A stretch of DNA of 64,000 nt from the NCBI RefSeq assembly GCF_047948215.1, contig NC_134456.1, positions 78,544,515 to 78,608,514 on the forward strand. The letters run 5' to 3'. Both the position numbers and the translations under genes were made by a program. Within the stretch, counting starts at the first letter, position 1. Each line of letters opens with the position of its first letter. The notes beneath the pieces were generated by a model, which was not told the origin of the DNA, made no database searches, and saw nothing but the letters and a program-made list of their open reading frames with translations. The stretch comes from Lycorma delicatula. Taxonomy: Eukaryota; Arthropoda; Insecta; Hemiptera; Fulgoridae. Shown here piece by piece: positions 37,897 through 49,619 of this stretch.

Positions 37897-39332
37897 AGTA
37901 AAAAGGTATTTCGGGTTTTCTATCAATCAACAGAATAAAACTAAATACAAAACTTTTCTTATGCATTTTGTATCTTGAAACCGGTAAAAACATTTACATA
38001 ATGTTCGTCATATGAAGGACCAAACTTTAATATAAGGTTATTCATAAAATTCTCATCGATCGAATTTCAATTTAATCTGAAAAAATACATCATGTGTTAT
38101 TTAGCAGGCTTAAAACATTTTTCAAGTTCAAATGTAGAAGAGAAGCTAAAATATTAAGCATATTTTCGTACGGAAAACTTTTCCTTCAGCATATATAAAA
38201 GATGAGAATTTACGTGCATTGAGATTTGGTTGATAATTTTGATGTGGCTTCTTTTGTACCATTTTTAAAAACGTCGGGAAAGTTTCCCATTTCTGGTAGT
38301 ATTAATTTTTTTTTTTTTAGTATAATTAAATATTGTAAAATAGAAAGACATATAACTATTCCATACTCTGATGAAATACGGGTTAAAGCCGGTATTAGGC
38401 TTAAAATGTTACATGTATACAGTTTAATTACTTTGTCACTGAATAATCACCCTTTGTAACGCTTAAGAAGTTTCTTTATGAACATGTAATTAATTATTGT
38501 ACAAATATTAACAGCTATTAGTTCACGACAAGTAGAACTTTGTATTGGCATTAAGTTGATGATCAGCTTATAACATATTAAATCTACAATCCAATTTTCA
38601 TTGGAATATGTGGGTTGGTGTTAGCATTATTATTTGTTAAAATCTGCGTAATAAAAGTCATGTTCATAAATCTTACATTAGTATATTATATATATAAAAT
38701 TATTTTAAATAATAGCATTAAGGCAAGTATTTAAAATAGAAAAATACTGTTTCTCAGGATTTAATACTGAGAATTATTAAATCTAATTAAAATAGTATTA
38801 CAGTATATATCCTGTGAATTAACTCGAGTGGAAAATTAAATAAATTAAAATAGTCTATTATATTATGAAACAGACATCTTATAAATAGAAATGAGAAATT
38901 AGATTTTTACGTATCAAAATATTAAAGTTACTTTATATTACTTAAGAGTTTATTCAGGAAATAATTTAATAATGGTGTATATCTGCAACACATAATGAAA
39001 ACTAAAGCTTATATAAATAAAACTGTCAATTAACTTTCTATTCGTGTTAAAATATTTATTATAAAATTCATAAATTTATAATGGACAAATAAAATTATTT
39101 CAATGATATTTTAAAAGCATAAAAGTTTTTTCAGAATATATTATGTGAAGAAAAATATATGAAATTTGTAAAATTCGCTGCCTAAAGAAACTGTCAACCT
39201 GTCAGCTTGTCAATCTTGTCTTTTATGTTAATTTAAAATATATATTTTACAAAATGTACGTATCTTAGAAAATAGTATGTTAACATTTTTATGGTTTCAA
39301 ATAAACTGTAAGAAATTATAAGACATGTAGAC
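37897..39332. other. AT-rich non-coding DNA
   Basis: No gene recognised. The 77-codon frame at 38226-38459 has no motif and shares the base composition of its surroundings. Confidence 0.55.
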
Positions 39333-39745
39333 TTTTTTATTTTTTTTTCGGAGCTTTTTAACCACTCAGGAGCAACCGGTAATCGCCTAGAAGACGCTGC
39401 CTCGCTCGGCCCTGAGTGACGTGACTGCAGATTAACCACCCTGTGTATGCAGCTAACATCGCTGTCCTACCCATCGGGGTCCCTTCTGGTTCATTGAGAC
39501 ACGACAACCCTCCCCACAAAGGCTACCCTTGCAGTCCCTATACCCTAATCACAGTCCGGGTATGCACCCCACGCATACCCCCCTCCCCTCGAATCGCGCG
39601 CCTCACATACCTTGAGGATCCTCAATGCTTCATCGGAGCGCTCCAATCTCTTGCATGTGGATGGACTAAAAACATCCTCAGCATTGAGACTCCCTCCCTT
39701 GTCCCTACAAGTGTCTACGATTCAACCCCTGGTGACCTTGTATTT
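39333..39745 (-). mobile_element. GC-rich retroposed fragment with poly(A), minus strand
   Basis: A T-rich run at 39333-39350 is followed by a GC-rich block (to about 39745) quite unlike its surroundings. Read on the minus strand it is a GC-rich sequence ending GCTCCG and then an A-rich tail, as for a LINE or SINE 3' end. The 5' limit and target duplication are not clear. A 166-codon frame on the plus strand (39443-39943) runs antisense to the presumed tail, crosses a poly(C) run and has no motif, so I treat it as accidental. Confidence 0.55.
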
Positions 39746-41008
39746 TTTTTTCCTCCATATAATACACTCATTTATACAAACATGTGTTTCCCAGGCAGTA
39801 CCCCCCCCCCCGCCCTAGGCGTACTCCTAGAATTTGTAGGTGTAATGTTTTTTGAAGTCTTACCAGTCTTGATGGACCTAAAATCCTACAGGATAGCTAT
39901 AGAAAATACAAAAAATGGCAAAGGGATAAAAACTTACAACTAGACATAATTAAATGACAGGACTTCACAAGTCCCTTATAAACAACACAGTAGAAGTTCA
40001 TGCTTAATATGGAGGCAAATAAAAGACACGTATACAAAACATTTTTTTTTATTCATGTATAAGAAAAAAGAAAAAGGATATGTAGACTGGATAATATTTT
40101 AACATATTCATTAATTTTTAAAATATTTACATTGTTATAATATTTTTTTAACATATTTATTACGAAAAAACAATCTCGTCTTTAAAACTTTGGAATCAAT
40201 CGATAAAAATAATGAAGTTTTACAACGTACAAAAAACTTTTTTTCCCCTATTTTATTGTTGGGTGTTATAATATGCTCTGCAAATCCCTGCAGAAATCAC
40301 ATGAAATTACGCAAAAATGATCCCAATTTTCACTTGTTTTCCCAGTTGAATTACTTAAAATTTCTATAATTTCATTAAGAGAAAATTTAAAGTTTATTGT
40401 CGAAGTAAATTTACTGAATTTTCTTTGTTATTCAAATTATATAATTATCTAGTGGATGGTATTATTGAGAAGATATTAAAAAAAATTCGGCTCTCAGTAA
40501 AGATAAGAATTGTAACGAATATAAGTTAAGTACGTAATTCACTTGTAATACAGATATAACATTATTACGAAATACACTATTTTTTTTATCATTTTAGTGT
40601 ACAGTTGGATAGTAAAGTGGTGAAAAAGAAAGAAGAGTTTGTTAAAACATCTAGAAATTAAAACATCCGATCTTATATTACAACAAAATATAGTTGTTTC
40701 ATAGAACTACATTTTGAAATACTAAGCAAAATACAGGTACGAGTATTGTTTAGCTGAGCCCATGTTACAACTGGATTATGTAACGGCATGATATTACTGT
40801 TACTTTGAATAAAAATATCTTATTCCACTAACAATTTCATCAGACTGCGCGTAAAATTTCTGTTTATATTTCTTCATTTTTAAAAAAATAAAATAAAACT
40901 AATGGACTTTTTTGCTCAACGAGTATTCATATTCAAACAGTCGGTTTATCAATACATATATATCATAGCTTCGGAGTAAAATAGCTTCGTTAAATTGTTA
41001 AATATATA
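39746..41008. other. AT-rich non-coding DNA
   Basis: A poly(C) run of about 12 lies at 39800-39811. Nothing else recognised. Confidence 0.55.
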
Positions 41009-42301
41009 TACGAGAGGTTATCTCTAAAGACGGTTTCATTGTAAAAAAATTTATTCTGAAAACTTTATAAATATTTTTTTTTTTTTTATTTAAGTACATA
41101 CCTTATATTACTTCTCTATATAATCGCCACATGAATTAAGACATTTATCGTAGCGATACCCTAGCTCAAATATACCCTCGTCGTCAGAACTAAAAAAAAA
41201 ATTAAGCCACACATAAACAGCATTTTTAAGTTCATCGTCACCGGCGAATTGCTTACCGCTCTAAAATTCTTTCAATTTCCCAAACAAATGGTAATCAGAA
41301 GGAGCTAAGTCTGGACTATATGGTAGGTGACCGTGAATTTTTCATCCAAGTGTTCTCAGTAAATCACGTATCGGACCCGCAACATGTGGACGTGCATAAT
41401 CATGCAGCAGGACGACGCCGTCGGTCAGCTGCCCATGTAGCCGATTTTGAATGGCGCGCCTTAACTTACGTAGAGTTTCACAGTAAGCTTTTGTATTTAT
41501 AGTCGTTCCACCTGGCATGAAATCAATTAGCAGTATGCCAAACCGATCCAAAAGACTGGCCATTAGTTTACGTCCAAATGGCTGTGGCTTGACCTTTGTT
41601 GGTCTGGTTGGTGATTGAGGATGACGCCATTTACTTGACTGCCATTTTCTCTCTGGCATGTAATACAAAATCCATGTTTCATCGCCGGTAACAATTAAAT
41701 TAAGGAACTCATCACCTTTTTCTGTGTAGCGCATCAAAAATTCCAAAACATCCATTCGAATTTTTTTGTGATGTTCCGATAAGACGTGCGGCACCCAACG
41801 TGCAAAAACCTTTTGGAAGCCTAAATTGACATGAACAATGCGACCCATAACAGCTCTTGAAACATCAGAAAAAGGAAGGGCTAAATAGGAAATCGTTGAG
41901 CGACGACCTTTTCTGATTTCATCATCGACGCGTTTCAACAAGTCCTCGGTGATTATCGAAAGCCTCCTCGAACGTTCATTATCTTGCACATTTATTTCTA
42001 AACCTATCACATAATTTTCGGACGTTTCTTTCATTCAGTACATTATCACTGTACACAGCAACTAACTGTCTATGGTCATTCGGCTTAACGTTTTGATGAT
42101 TTAAAAAACGTATTTCACAGTCGGCGGCAAAACGATTTATTTTATAATAAATAACTCAGACGTAATCAAAGATACTGGAACACAGCAACATCTTACAGAC
42201 AACAATGCAGTGTGTACATTACTAGCGTGGCCATGAACGGCACAGGTTCGCTAAACTTAAGAAGAGAAATTTCCCAGCGGTCTTTAGATATATCCTTCTT
42301 A
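41009..42301 (-). mobile_element. Near-complete mariner transposon (DD34D)
   Basis: TA at 41009-41010 and 42300-42301 flank a unit of about 1.29 kb, the standard mariner length. The ends are imperfect inverted repeats sharing TATCTCTAAAGACGG (left) and TATATCTAAAGACCG (complement of right). The transposase gene on the minus strand fills the interior and is readable almost throughout. This is the best-preserved DNA transposon in the window. Confidence 0.88.
41095..42180 (-). pseudogene. Mariner transposase, nearly full length with few lesions
   Basis: A 230-codon open stretch (42034-41342) carries most of the catalytic domain. The first Asp is residue 118 (VTGDETW) and the second is residue 212 (LLHDYARPH, for HDNARPH). 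After one stop (residue 231, where relatives usually have Trp) the same frame continues YSPDLAPSDYHLFGKLKEF, placing the third Asp at 247. Exactly 34 residues lie between the second and third Asp, the mariner DD34D signature. A second stop follows KLKEF. The N-terminal DNA-binding part (CEIRFLNHQNV, then QLVAVYSDNVLNERNVRKLC) lies at about 42170-42045 in another frame, so one frameshift separates it. Few lesions imply recent inactivation. Confidence 0.92.
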
Positions 42302-42302
42302 C

Positions 42303-42341
42303 ACCCACACGCGCGCGCGCGCACACACACATACATATATG

Positions 42342-42390
<49 letters not shown>
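42303..42390. repeat. Compound microsatellite (CG/CA/TA)
   Basis: CGCGCG, then CACACA, then long TA runs abut the right end of the mariner. Frames through it are artefacts. Confidence 0.95.
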
Positions 42391-42397
<7 letters not shown>

Positions 42398-42911
42398 TAA
42401 TTTAACAAAATTGTTTTACGTCAAAGCTAAAAAAACTTTTTTTTCAACTCAGTTTTGTATTTATTACACCTTATTTAGTAGAAAATAATGATGATACATC
42501 TCTGAGACCCATATTGAAAAGATTTTCCAGGTCAAAACCCCGTAAGAAACCACTAAATTTGCCCCTTAATTTACCTTTACAGAACTTCAGTAGGGCTTCA
42601 TTTCAGCAAAGGAGCAGAAATTTGGGCGAAATATTTCACTAGCCGTAACCCGTTAACGAAGCGTCTTCGAACTCATATTGATATGAACTATTTTATTGAG
42701 AGAAATATTTCTATGAAGTTTAGCAGAATGCTCCCGGGACACTATATATGTGTGTATATAGAAATATACAGTATATATATGCTTAATAATATATACTGGG
42801 TAGAAATCCAGTATATATTATTAAGCACGTTAGACAGTCCTGGGCTTTACTATGTACTTCATTATGGTTATAAAAGTGAAGGACCGTTTATTACTGTACT
42901 ATAATGTAAAA
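42391..42911. other. AT-rich DNA containing a perfect 19-bp hairpin
   Basis: At 42781-42799 GCTTAATAATATATACTGG is followed after 8 nt by its perfect complement at 42808-42826. The surrounding stretch is otherwise unremarkable. A 73-codon frame crosses the hairpin and has no motif. Confidence 0.75.
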
Positions 42912-43441
42912 ATTTCTATTCGGCACGCCGGAAGATGGAGGTAGATTTCACTAGTACTAAGGGGGATACTAAGGGGGGTACTTTAGGGGGATAAAAAAGA
43001 TTTCCACCTTAAAGTTAAGAAAAACTTCAAATTTACTCAATACGACAGTGGTTGCATGTGAAAAATTGTCACATGTTTAGCATACGACAAGCCCCATCTG
43101 ACAATTCCATTAAATTTTAGGTCATCCCTTGCCGTAAGTGTTTGTGAAATCAAAAATTGTTTCAGACAAAAGTTTTATATAATGCTTAGAGGACTAACAC
43201 TCACTTTAAACAGATTCGATACTGTACCTATTAAGGAAGGTATGATTTCTTTTGTCTTTGAACCCCCATTTTTCCACCCCCTGGACCAGTGGTTGGTAAT
43301 ATAAAAAAGCTTTACTTATAATAAATTTTAGGCACTTATCCAAAAAATATTAGGAACTCTAAACGAATTCGATATTTTACTTAATAGGAAAGTTATAGCG
43401 ATATTTTGTTTTTTCAAAAAAGGCCCTCCCCCCCATTTCCA
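42912..43441 (+). repeat. Repeat family B, copy 1
   Basis: This matches the complement of 59612-60118 over about 520 bp with small indels. Shared phrases in order are CGGMAYGCCGGAAG, GGGGATAAAAAAGATTTC, ACTTCAAATTTACTCAATACGA, AGAGGACTAAC, CCACCCCCTGG and CGAATTCGATATTTTACTTAAT. No open frame runs through both copies, so it looks non-coding. The class is not determined. Confidence 0.82.
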
Positions 43442-43447
43442 AAGAAA

Positions 43448-43527
43448 TTTCAAAGAACAAGCCTGACGGCATTCGAAGACGGGACCTCCGGAGGAAAGGC
43501 CGAGACGCTACTACTCCACCACGAAGA
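43448..43527 (-). mobile_element. SINE-2 head fragment, degraded
   Basis: The minus strand reads GGTGGAGTAGTAGCGTCTCG then CTCCGGAGGTCCCGTCTTCG and AATGCCGTCAGGC, matching the SINE-2 head at 10984-11045 with substitutions in both polymerase III boxes. The body and tail are missing. It abuts the end of family B. Confidence 0.65.
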
Positions 43528-45099
43528 TTGGCAGTGATAGCATCTTATTTATTTGTAATTTATCAAATAATTCAACTATTTATTATATTAAATTAAATAT
43601 TTTTCTTAAATTCTCTATTCTGTATAAATGTTTATTTAACATTTAAACTAAAATAATTAATTCAGATAACGTTGAATATTTACAGGGAATATACTGTAGT
43701 AATATGCTATGGTTAATGTGAGCCCAGGTACTGGACTAAAGGTGCAGTAGATTATAAGCTTAGAATCAGCCTATAAGGGTGTAAAGGTGGTGAACTAGCG
43801 AGGTTAAGTTTAACAAATTAAAGGGCGCAAAGGCAGGAACTGGTAGGGGTAAAATGTGTGGTTGGTGGTAAGGGTGACAGCTGTGCAAAAACCAGCAGAA
43901 TTTAAGCTTGTTCTTACGTCACCTAGCATAGCATTTTTTTTTAATTTTAGAAATTGTATTTTTAAACTAAATGTATATATACTGAGTACATATGTACACG
44001 TGCGCCCGCGTATATTTGTATGTATATATATATATATATATATACACGCGCGCGCACGCACTCGCAGAGTGTGAGTGTGCGCGTGTTTTTAAAAGGTACA
44101 AGGAATTCAGTTCAATAACACATTTTCACTATTTTATAACGTTTAACATCATTACTACCTCGATAATATAATGTAAAGTCACGTATGTTTCACTATACAA
44201 ATTAGAACATTTTCATTGCAGGTACGTAATATTTACAATTTGTGGTAACATAACAAACATTAAATATTTATATATGGTTCAAAATTATACTTGTAAAATA
44301 GATTTTTATAATGAAATACCAGTTTTCCTAATTCGTATGTATAAAATGAAATTTTTATTCGAATGTAGAAAAATTCGATAAGGCGGTAGCAAATACATAA
44401 GACTGAGTCTTATAAAACATATCAAAACGAATTAAAACATTTCTACTTAAAAAATGTTTTCTTTAAATAAAAAAATAAACAAAACACTATTTCAAATAGT
44501 GTTTTTTTAAGTACAACAACTGTTTTTTTTAAACTACAACTAGGTTGTAGTTTTAATAAAAACGGATGGTTTACAAGTTTACCAGATAGGGAAAAATTTT
44601 ATCGAACTTTATTATACCGCCTATACTGACAGCTGCATCACTAAAAACACATGTTCAGTTCGCAACAAAATTTAATCCAACTTTCTGTTAACCTATTAAA
44701 GTAACCATTTTATGAAACTAACTCTTCTGAAAATATTTCTCTTTCACGAGTTACTTCCTATAGCTGAAATAATCCGCTTATTAAATGATCGCTAGAGATT
44801 ATTTGCATATGAAAATGAAAACATTGTAAAAATTTAGTATTTTTTTTTAATTATGTTAATAATAAAGCTTGAAATTAAAAATATTTTACCGTAATGATAT
44901 AATAAATATATATTGAACAAAATAATAACAGATTTTCGTTTTTAAATTAATTTTATCACAATATGCATACTGAAAAAAATGGAATATTAACTTTTTCTAT
45001 ATTTGAGAAATTGTGTGCGCATTCACTTTTATAAGTGCGCATTTCGTTTCTAAAAACTTACATTGTGTAAATTAATAATTTTTAATTATAGCAATTTAT
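43528..45099. other. AT-rich DNA with microsatellite and two adjacent hairpins
   Basis: A TA run followed by CG/CA units lies at about 44020-44090. Two perfect hairpins follow: AAAACACTATTT with its complement (44481-44505, 1-nt loop) and AAACTACAAC with its complement (44531-44553, 3-nt loop). No gene seen. Confidence 0.6.
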
Positions 45100-45645
45100 A
45101 GATAAAGACGAACGTTTCTCTATTTGTTTGTTCATTCGTTCGTTCGTTCTGAAATCATACGAGAACCAACCGACTGATTGGTTTCTAATATGCAGGGTAC
45201 ATTCGTGTTATCCCAACGGAAGGTTTAAAGCCGTAGATCGAGGCACTAGTCCTTGGAGGTGAAGTTATGAATTAATGAAAGTTATTCATTAAAGAAAAAA
45301 ACTACTAATCCTTTCACAATATCAACAAAAATAATATCAATAATCAACAGAAATAAGTTATGAATTTTTTGTCGTCAACAGTGTGTGTATTTTAGTTGCA
45401 TTAGTTACTACTATTCTGTCTTTTGTAATTTAGTTTCTTTTTCAGGTTTCTATAAAGCCTGAATAATTAAAATTCATAACTATGAAGTAATTTAACACTG
45501 CGAGGGACCACGGGCGGAGTCTTCTGGCTAAACTGGAATGGCGAGCGAAGCGTGCTCTGTAATTCTGGGGTAAGCCCCATGCCTCCGGGAGGCTCCAGAG
45601 GTCCCAAATCGGCTCCAGGATTCACCTGGGCCCGGCTAGTAAATA
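45100..45645 (-). repeat. Repeat family A, left-half copy
   Basis: The complement matches about 30800-31395. Shared phrases are TTCAGGCTTTATAGAAACC, CTGAAAAAGAAACTAA, AATTCATAACTTATTTC, CCTCGATCTACGGCTTTAAA (CCTCGGACAATGGCTTAAAA in the other copy) and CGGTTGGTTCTCG. GC content rises at 45500-45640 as in the other copy. The right half of the family is absent, so this copy is truncated. Confidence 0.75.
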
Positions 45646-46842
45646 TGTGTTTTATACGTTTACTGATTTTTCTTATCTATATTTAAGTCTTCTCCTGCCT
45701 TAAATCACCAAAGAAAGAAAAAGAATGAAAAGAAAGTAAAAACTCAATTATTTAAAAATAGTAATTAGTATAATACTCTAAAGGATTAGCATTTACTCTG
45801 TTAAATTTAATGAGATTAATATTTTTTAGTATTTTTCCAGATAAAACCAAAGTTAAACAAAGAAAATTATCAATGTTTCAATTAAAATATTTAAACATGA
45901 TGTTTAAATAATTAATATCAATTTATTAGTTTAACTAATTAAGATTTCCACAAAGAGTACTGTTTATTTTTCTTTTAAATTACCAAAGTTACTTTTTTAC
46001 AAAAGAATAAAACACCTTATTTCACAAAACACGCACACACACACACACACACATACACACACACACATACACAAATAGCAAGAGGAGTTTATTAATAAAA
46101 AAGCAACAAAATTAAATCAGACTTGGACACCCGCCAAGCATTGCAGTAAATTTTAACGTTATGAGAATTAATGAGAAAAAACATGATACTTCGCTATTTT
46201 ATCACCTGATGCTAAATACATGGAAGTTCATCTTCCACATTTCCCATAGGTAACGCACATTAAGATTTTTTCCTATACGATTAGTTAAAAAAAATTACTT
46301 TAATTTAAATTATAAGTAAACAAAGTAAATTAAAAGCTTTTTTCCTGAAAAATTAATATTGGAATAGTATATTTGTGAATATTATTTATGTATTAAGGAC
46401 CGATCACTTGATTAATAATATAGTAAAGGTAAAAATTCAAAGGCAAGAGATTAAATTTTAAGGGAATTTAACAAATTCCCTTACCTGGATGTAAGGAAAA
46501 GACAAAGGTTGTAAAGCGTTAAAAGATTCCGGTTGTCCTCAGGACAATATAAGTTACATAAGGTTCACAAGAGATGAGATTATTTTCATAAAAGTCTAAG
46601 ATAAAATTAATAAAGTTTATGCAACGTCCTACAAATTTATTAACTGATAGAAATGCAATAGCTAAAGTAAATAAATGTTAAAGAATTATTAACACAGATA
46701 TGTTTTCCTTTAATCATTATTGTAGTTTTATAACTGAGTAATATAATATATAATTACCAGCTCAGTAATACTTTTAGCATGAAATAAAAGACCAAATTTT
46801 AAAATTCTAATTTTCATTGAAATAATTGCAACTAAAAAAAGG
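45646..46842. other. AT-rich DNA with a CA microsatellite
   Basis: A CA run with TA interruptions lies at 46031-46074, and a small hairpin AAGGGAATTT/AAATTCCCTT at 46460-46482. No gene seen. Confidence 0.6.
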
Positions 46843-47880
46843 TACAGTCAAATCTCCGTAAATCGAATTTCTTTAATTCGAATAACTCCATAAATCGAAA
46901 ATTTACTTTGTTACCTTGAAATATTTTCTTTAAATCGAATTAAATCGCCTGCTTCATTCGAAATTTTCAAGGACTTTATATACATATTATTTCTTTGATA
47001 AAAACGTTTTTGTAAATTTCTTCAGGAAAGAATTTTTACATAATGTACACGATTTTCAAAGAAGTATAGATAGCAGCAAATTCACTTTAATAGTGTATGG
47101 CGATCGTTAGTGTGGACTGTGAATTTTATTCGGTAGTGCATGCTTAATATCGATCAACTTCCTACTTGTTTATTTCCATCGCCGGTCGCCGGAGTAGTTG
47201 AAACTCTCTACAGAAAAAAAGTTATGCGGGAAATTATAGCAGATATTGAAGGTGGCAGAAAAACGTGTATAACTGTGTTGTAACATAACATAAAACAACA
47301 CCACATAAATGTACAGGCTGTATGTTTCGATGACAAAGCGTGAAGGAATTTCTGCCCAGAAATATTGTTAATTGTCCTTCTAACTTAGGTCTGTGTCAAT
47401 TTCAACCATCGATAAGGATTCCGATAAAGAAGACGAAACGGAACAAGTAGAAATTACAATTACAACAAAAGACGCAAAATAAGCAATAAATAACATTCGA
47501 ATATTGTTCGAAAGTTCAAACAAAGTACAAGATGGTGTATTTAGTACATTAGTGAAGATTAATAATGCCCTTGATTTTCAAATCTGCTAAAAGAAAACTA
47601 AAAAAAAATAATTACATCTTTTTCAAGAAATAATTAAAGGCATTGTGCTTTAATTCATTTTTTTTTTAATTTTTACAAAATACTATACACATTTTTTTTT
47701 CTTCTATTACGTAGCTTAGTACTATATTACATTATTATAGATTAACATAAAATTTTAATTAATTATCAAATTTTTCTGTACAACTTTTGAGATCCATTAT
47801 TTTACCTCTCTAAATAGAAAACTCCCTAAATCGAAAAAAAATGTATCCCTTGAGATTCGAATTAGAGAGGTTTGACTATA
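46843..47880 (+). mobile_element. pogo/Tigger-like transposon, internally deleted
   Basis: TA at 46843-46844 and 47879-47880 flank inverted ends: CAGTCAAATCTCCGTAAATC on the left and TAGTCAAACCTCTCTAATTC on the complement of the right. These match the pogo/Tigger type (CAGTnnAACCTCTCTAA). Subterminal TAAATCGAA repeats occur inside both ends. The interior (about 1 kb, against more than 2 kb in complete elements) retains what may be the last part of the transposase ORF at 47390-47590 on the plus strand, an acidic stretch DKDSDKEDETEQVEITITT. The catalytic core is missing, so it could move only with a transposase supplied elsewhere. Confidence 0.8.
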
Positions 47881-48052
47881 TTTTGAGAGTTTTAAATCAA
47901 ATTTTTAAATTTTCTTTATGTTAAACAGAATATATATCGTATTATAAAAAGTTTGAATTCTTTTTTATGAATAAATATTTACCTAAAAAACGTAAATGAA
48001 TTATCATATTTTATTTTAATAGGTAATCATTTTTTTTAAATACAAGGACTAG

Positions 48053-48098
<46 letters not shown>

Positions 48099-49470
48099 TT
48101 TTACAAAGAAATTTTATTAAAAACTTAACTGCATAATTAATTTTCTAATGCAAGATGAATGTAACCATAAATTTTATCATGTAATAATCATACTTAGTTC
48201 CTACTCCACACACTAAAAAGCCAGCACACACACCTACTCACCCCTACTCATTAGCAGATATGCGTACAACTTCTTTCTATCTATACATTTCACACAGATA
48301 TATATATATAAAAACTTTCACGTGCGCTTAGTCAAGCTGATTTTTTTTACCATCAAACGTCTGTTTAAAAAAAAATATGAGAATTAAAAAAATATAGGGT
48401 TTCAAATATCAAAAATATAGGATATAAAGATGAAAAGAAACAACTACTAAAAGTGCTTCTGTGAAGTTGATATAGTTAAAATGTTTTAATCTATTAAACA
48501 TTATGGAAACCAACGTTACATATATGATTGAAATTTTCTTTCACACCCATGATGATACATTAAAATATTTTTATTTTCAAATCAAAATATAATATTTTTT
48601 GTTTGAAAATTATACTTCTAAAATCCACCATTTTGTTTGTATATAGTGATATAAAAACAACTAGATAAAATATTTTAATTCTTATTTCAGTGAAATCTTT
48701 TTTTATTATAAAAAAGGGCAAAAAGTATCATGCTATACAATATTATTTTCCTCGCATAGTCAAGTAAAAATAATTAATTTTGTAAAATATCTTAAACATA
48801 TTAGGACAAATTATTTTATATAATTGAAAAGAGGTTCTAAATAAAATATAAATATAACACTATAAAGTTATAATATATTTGTATATTCAGAAATATATTG
48901 CAGAAATGAAGAAATAGAAACGAATAAATTTTAAGAGTATAGATAATCAATGTAGTAGGGTTACTCGGGAATGTTTGTTAACACTTGTAGACGCTTGCTG
49001 CCCACTTGCCTTCTATTATGGGAAACGATCCCTATTCAAAGGACAGAAGCGATCGACTGAGCAATACTTGAGTGTTTCCTATACTACTTCAATAACATGA
49101 ACAAATAGAGTGGGAGATTAAGTCCTGGCCAATATCACGCTCTAGTACTGAGTTAATAGTTGTTGAGAACAGAGTTGATTTATGCTGGTAGAGATAATAA
49201 ATAAAATGTTTTGGAACCGAACGAACAAACGATTGTCTGGTTTTCTCTTTAATATGTTTCTTAATATTGATTTTTAGTACGTTTTTCTTTTTATTTATAG
49301 GTATTTTCTAGTAAGCACAGAAAACTTTGAGCGTTAACATAATACACATTCATCTTGTTGGTTTGGATTGTAAAAATTAATACTGTTCTGTAGCCTACTC
49401 ATAATTATAAACTGTATAAAAAAAAAATATTTATAAACCTTGTAATCAGAATTATTTAAAATACATAATG
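47881..49470. other. AT-rich DNA; possible solo-LTR-like patch
   Basis: A TA microsatellite lies at 48059-48093. A less AT-rich patch at 48950-49250 ends with AATAAATAAAATG and TTGTCTGGTTTTCTCTTT, reminiscent of an LTR with a polyadenylation signal. I could not find matching ends or a target duplication, so this is not called. Confidence 0.4.
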
Positions 49471-49619
49471 TCCGTGTGATTAAAAAAGGATTTCCCAACT
49501 TTTAAACCATATAAAAATATTTATTTAGATAACTTTTAGATAACAGATTCGATTGCGTCCTCAATCCATAGTTATCGCGTAGTTCATTAGTGCCGAATTC
49601 GGCCACCAGTGCTCTCACC

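Noticed and set aside
39443..39943. 166-codon plus-strand ORF
   Set aside because: It runs antisense through a GC-rich retroposed block with a poly(A) tail on the other strand, crosses a poly(C) run, and has no recognisable domain.
48950..49250. Solo LTR
   Set aside because: An AATAAA-like signal and composition were suggestive, but no matching termini, target duplication or second copy could be found.
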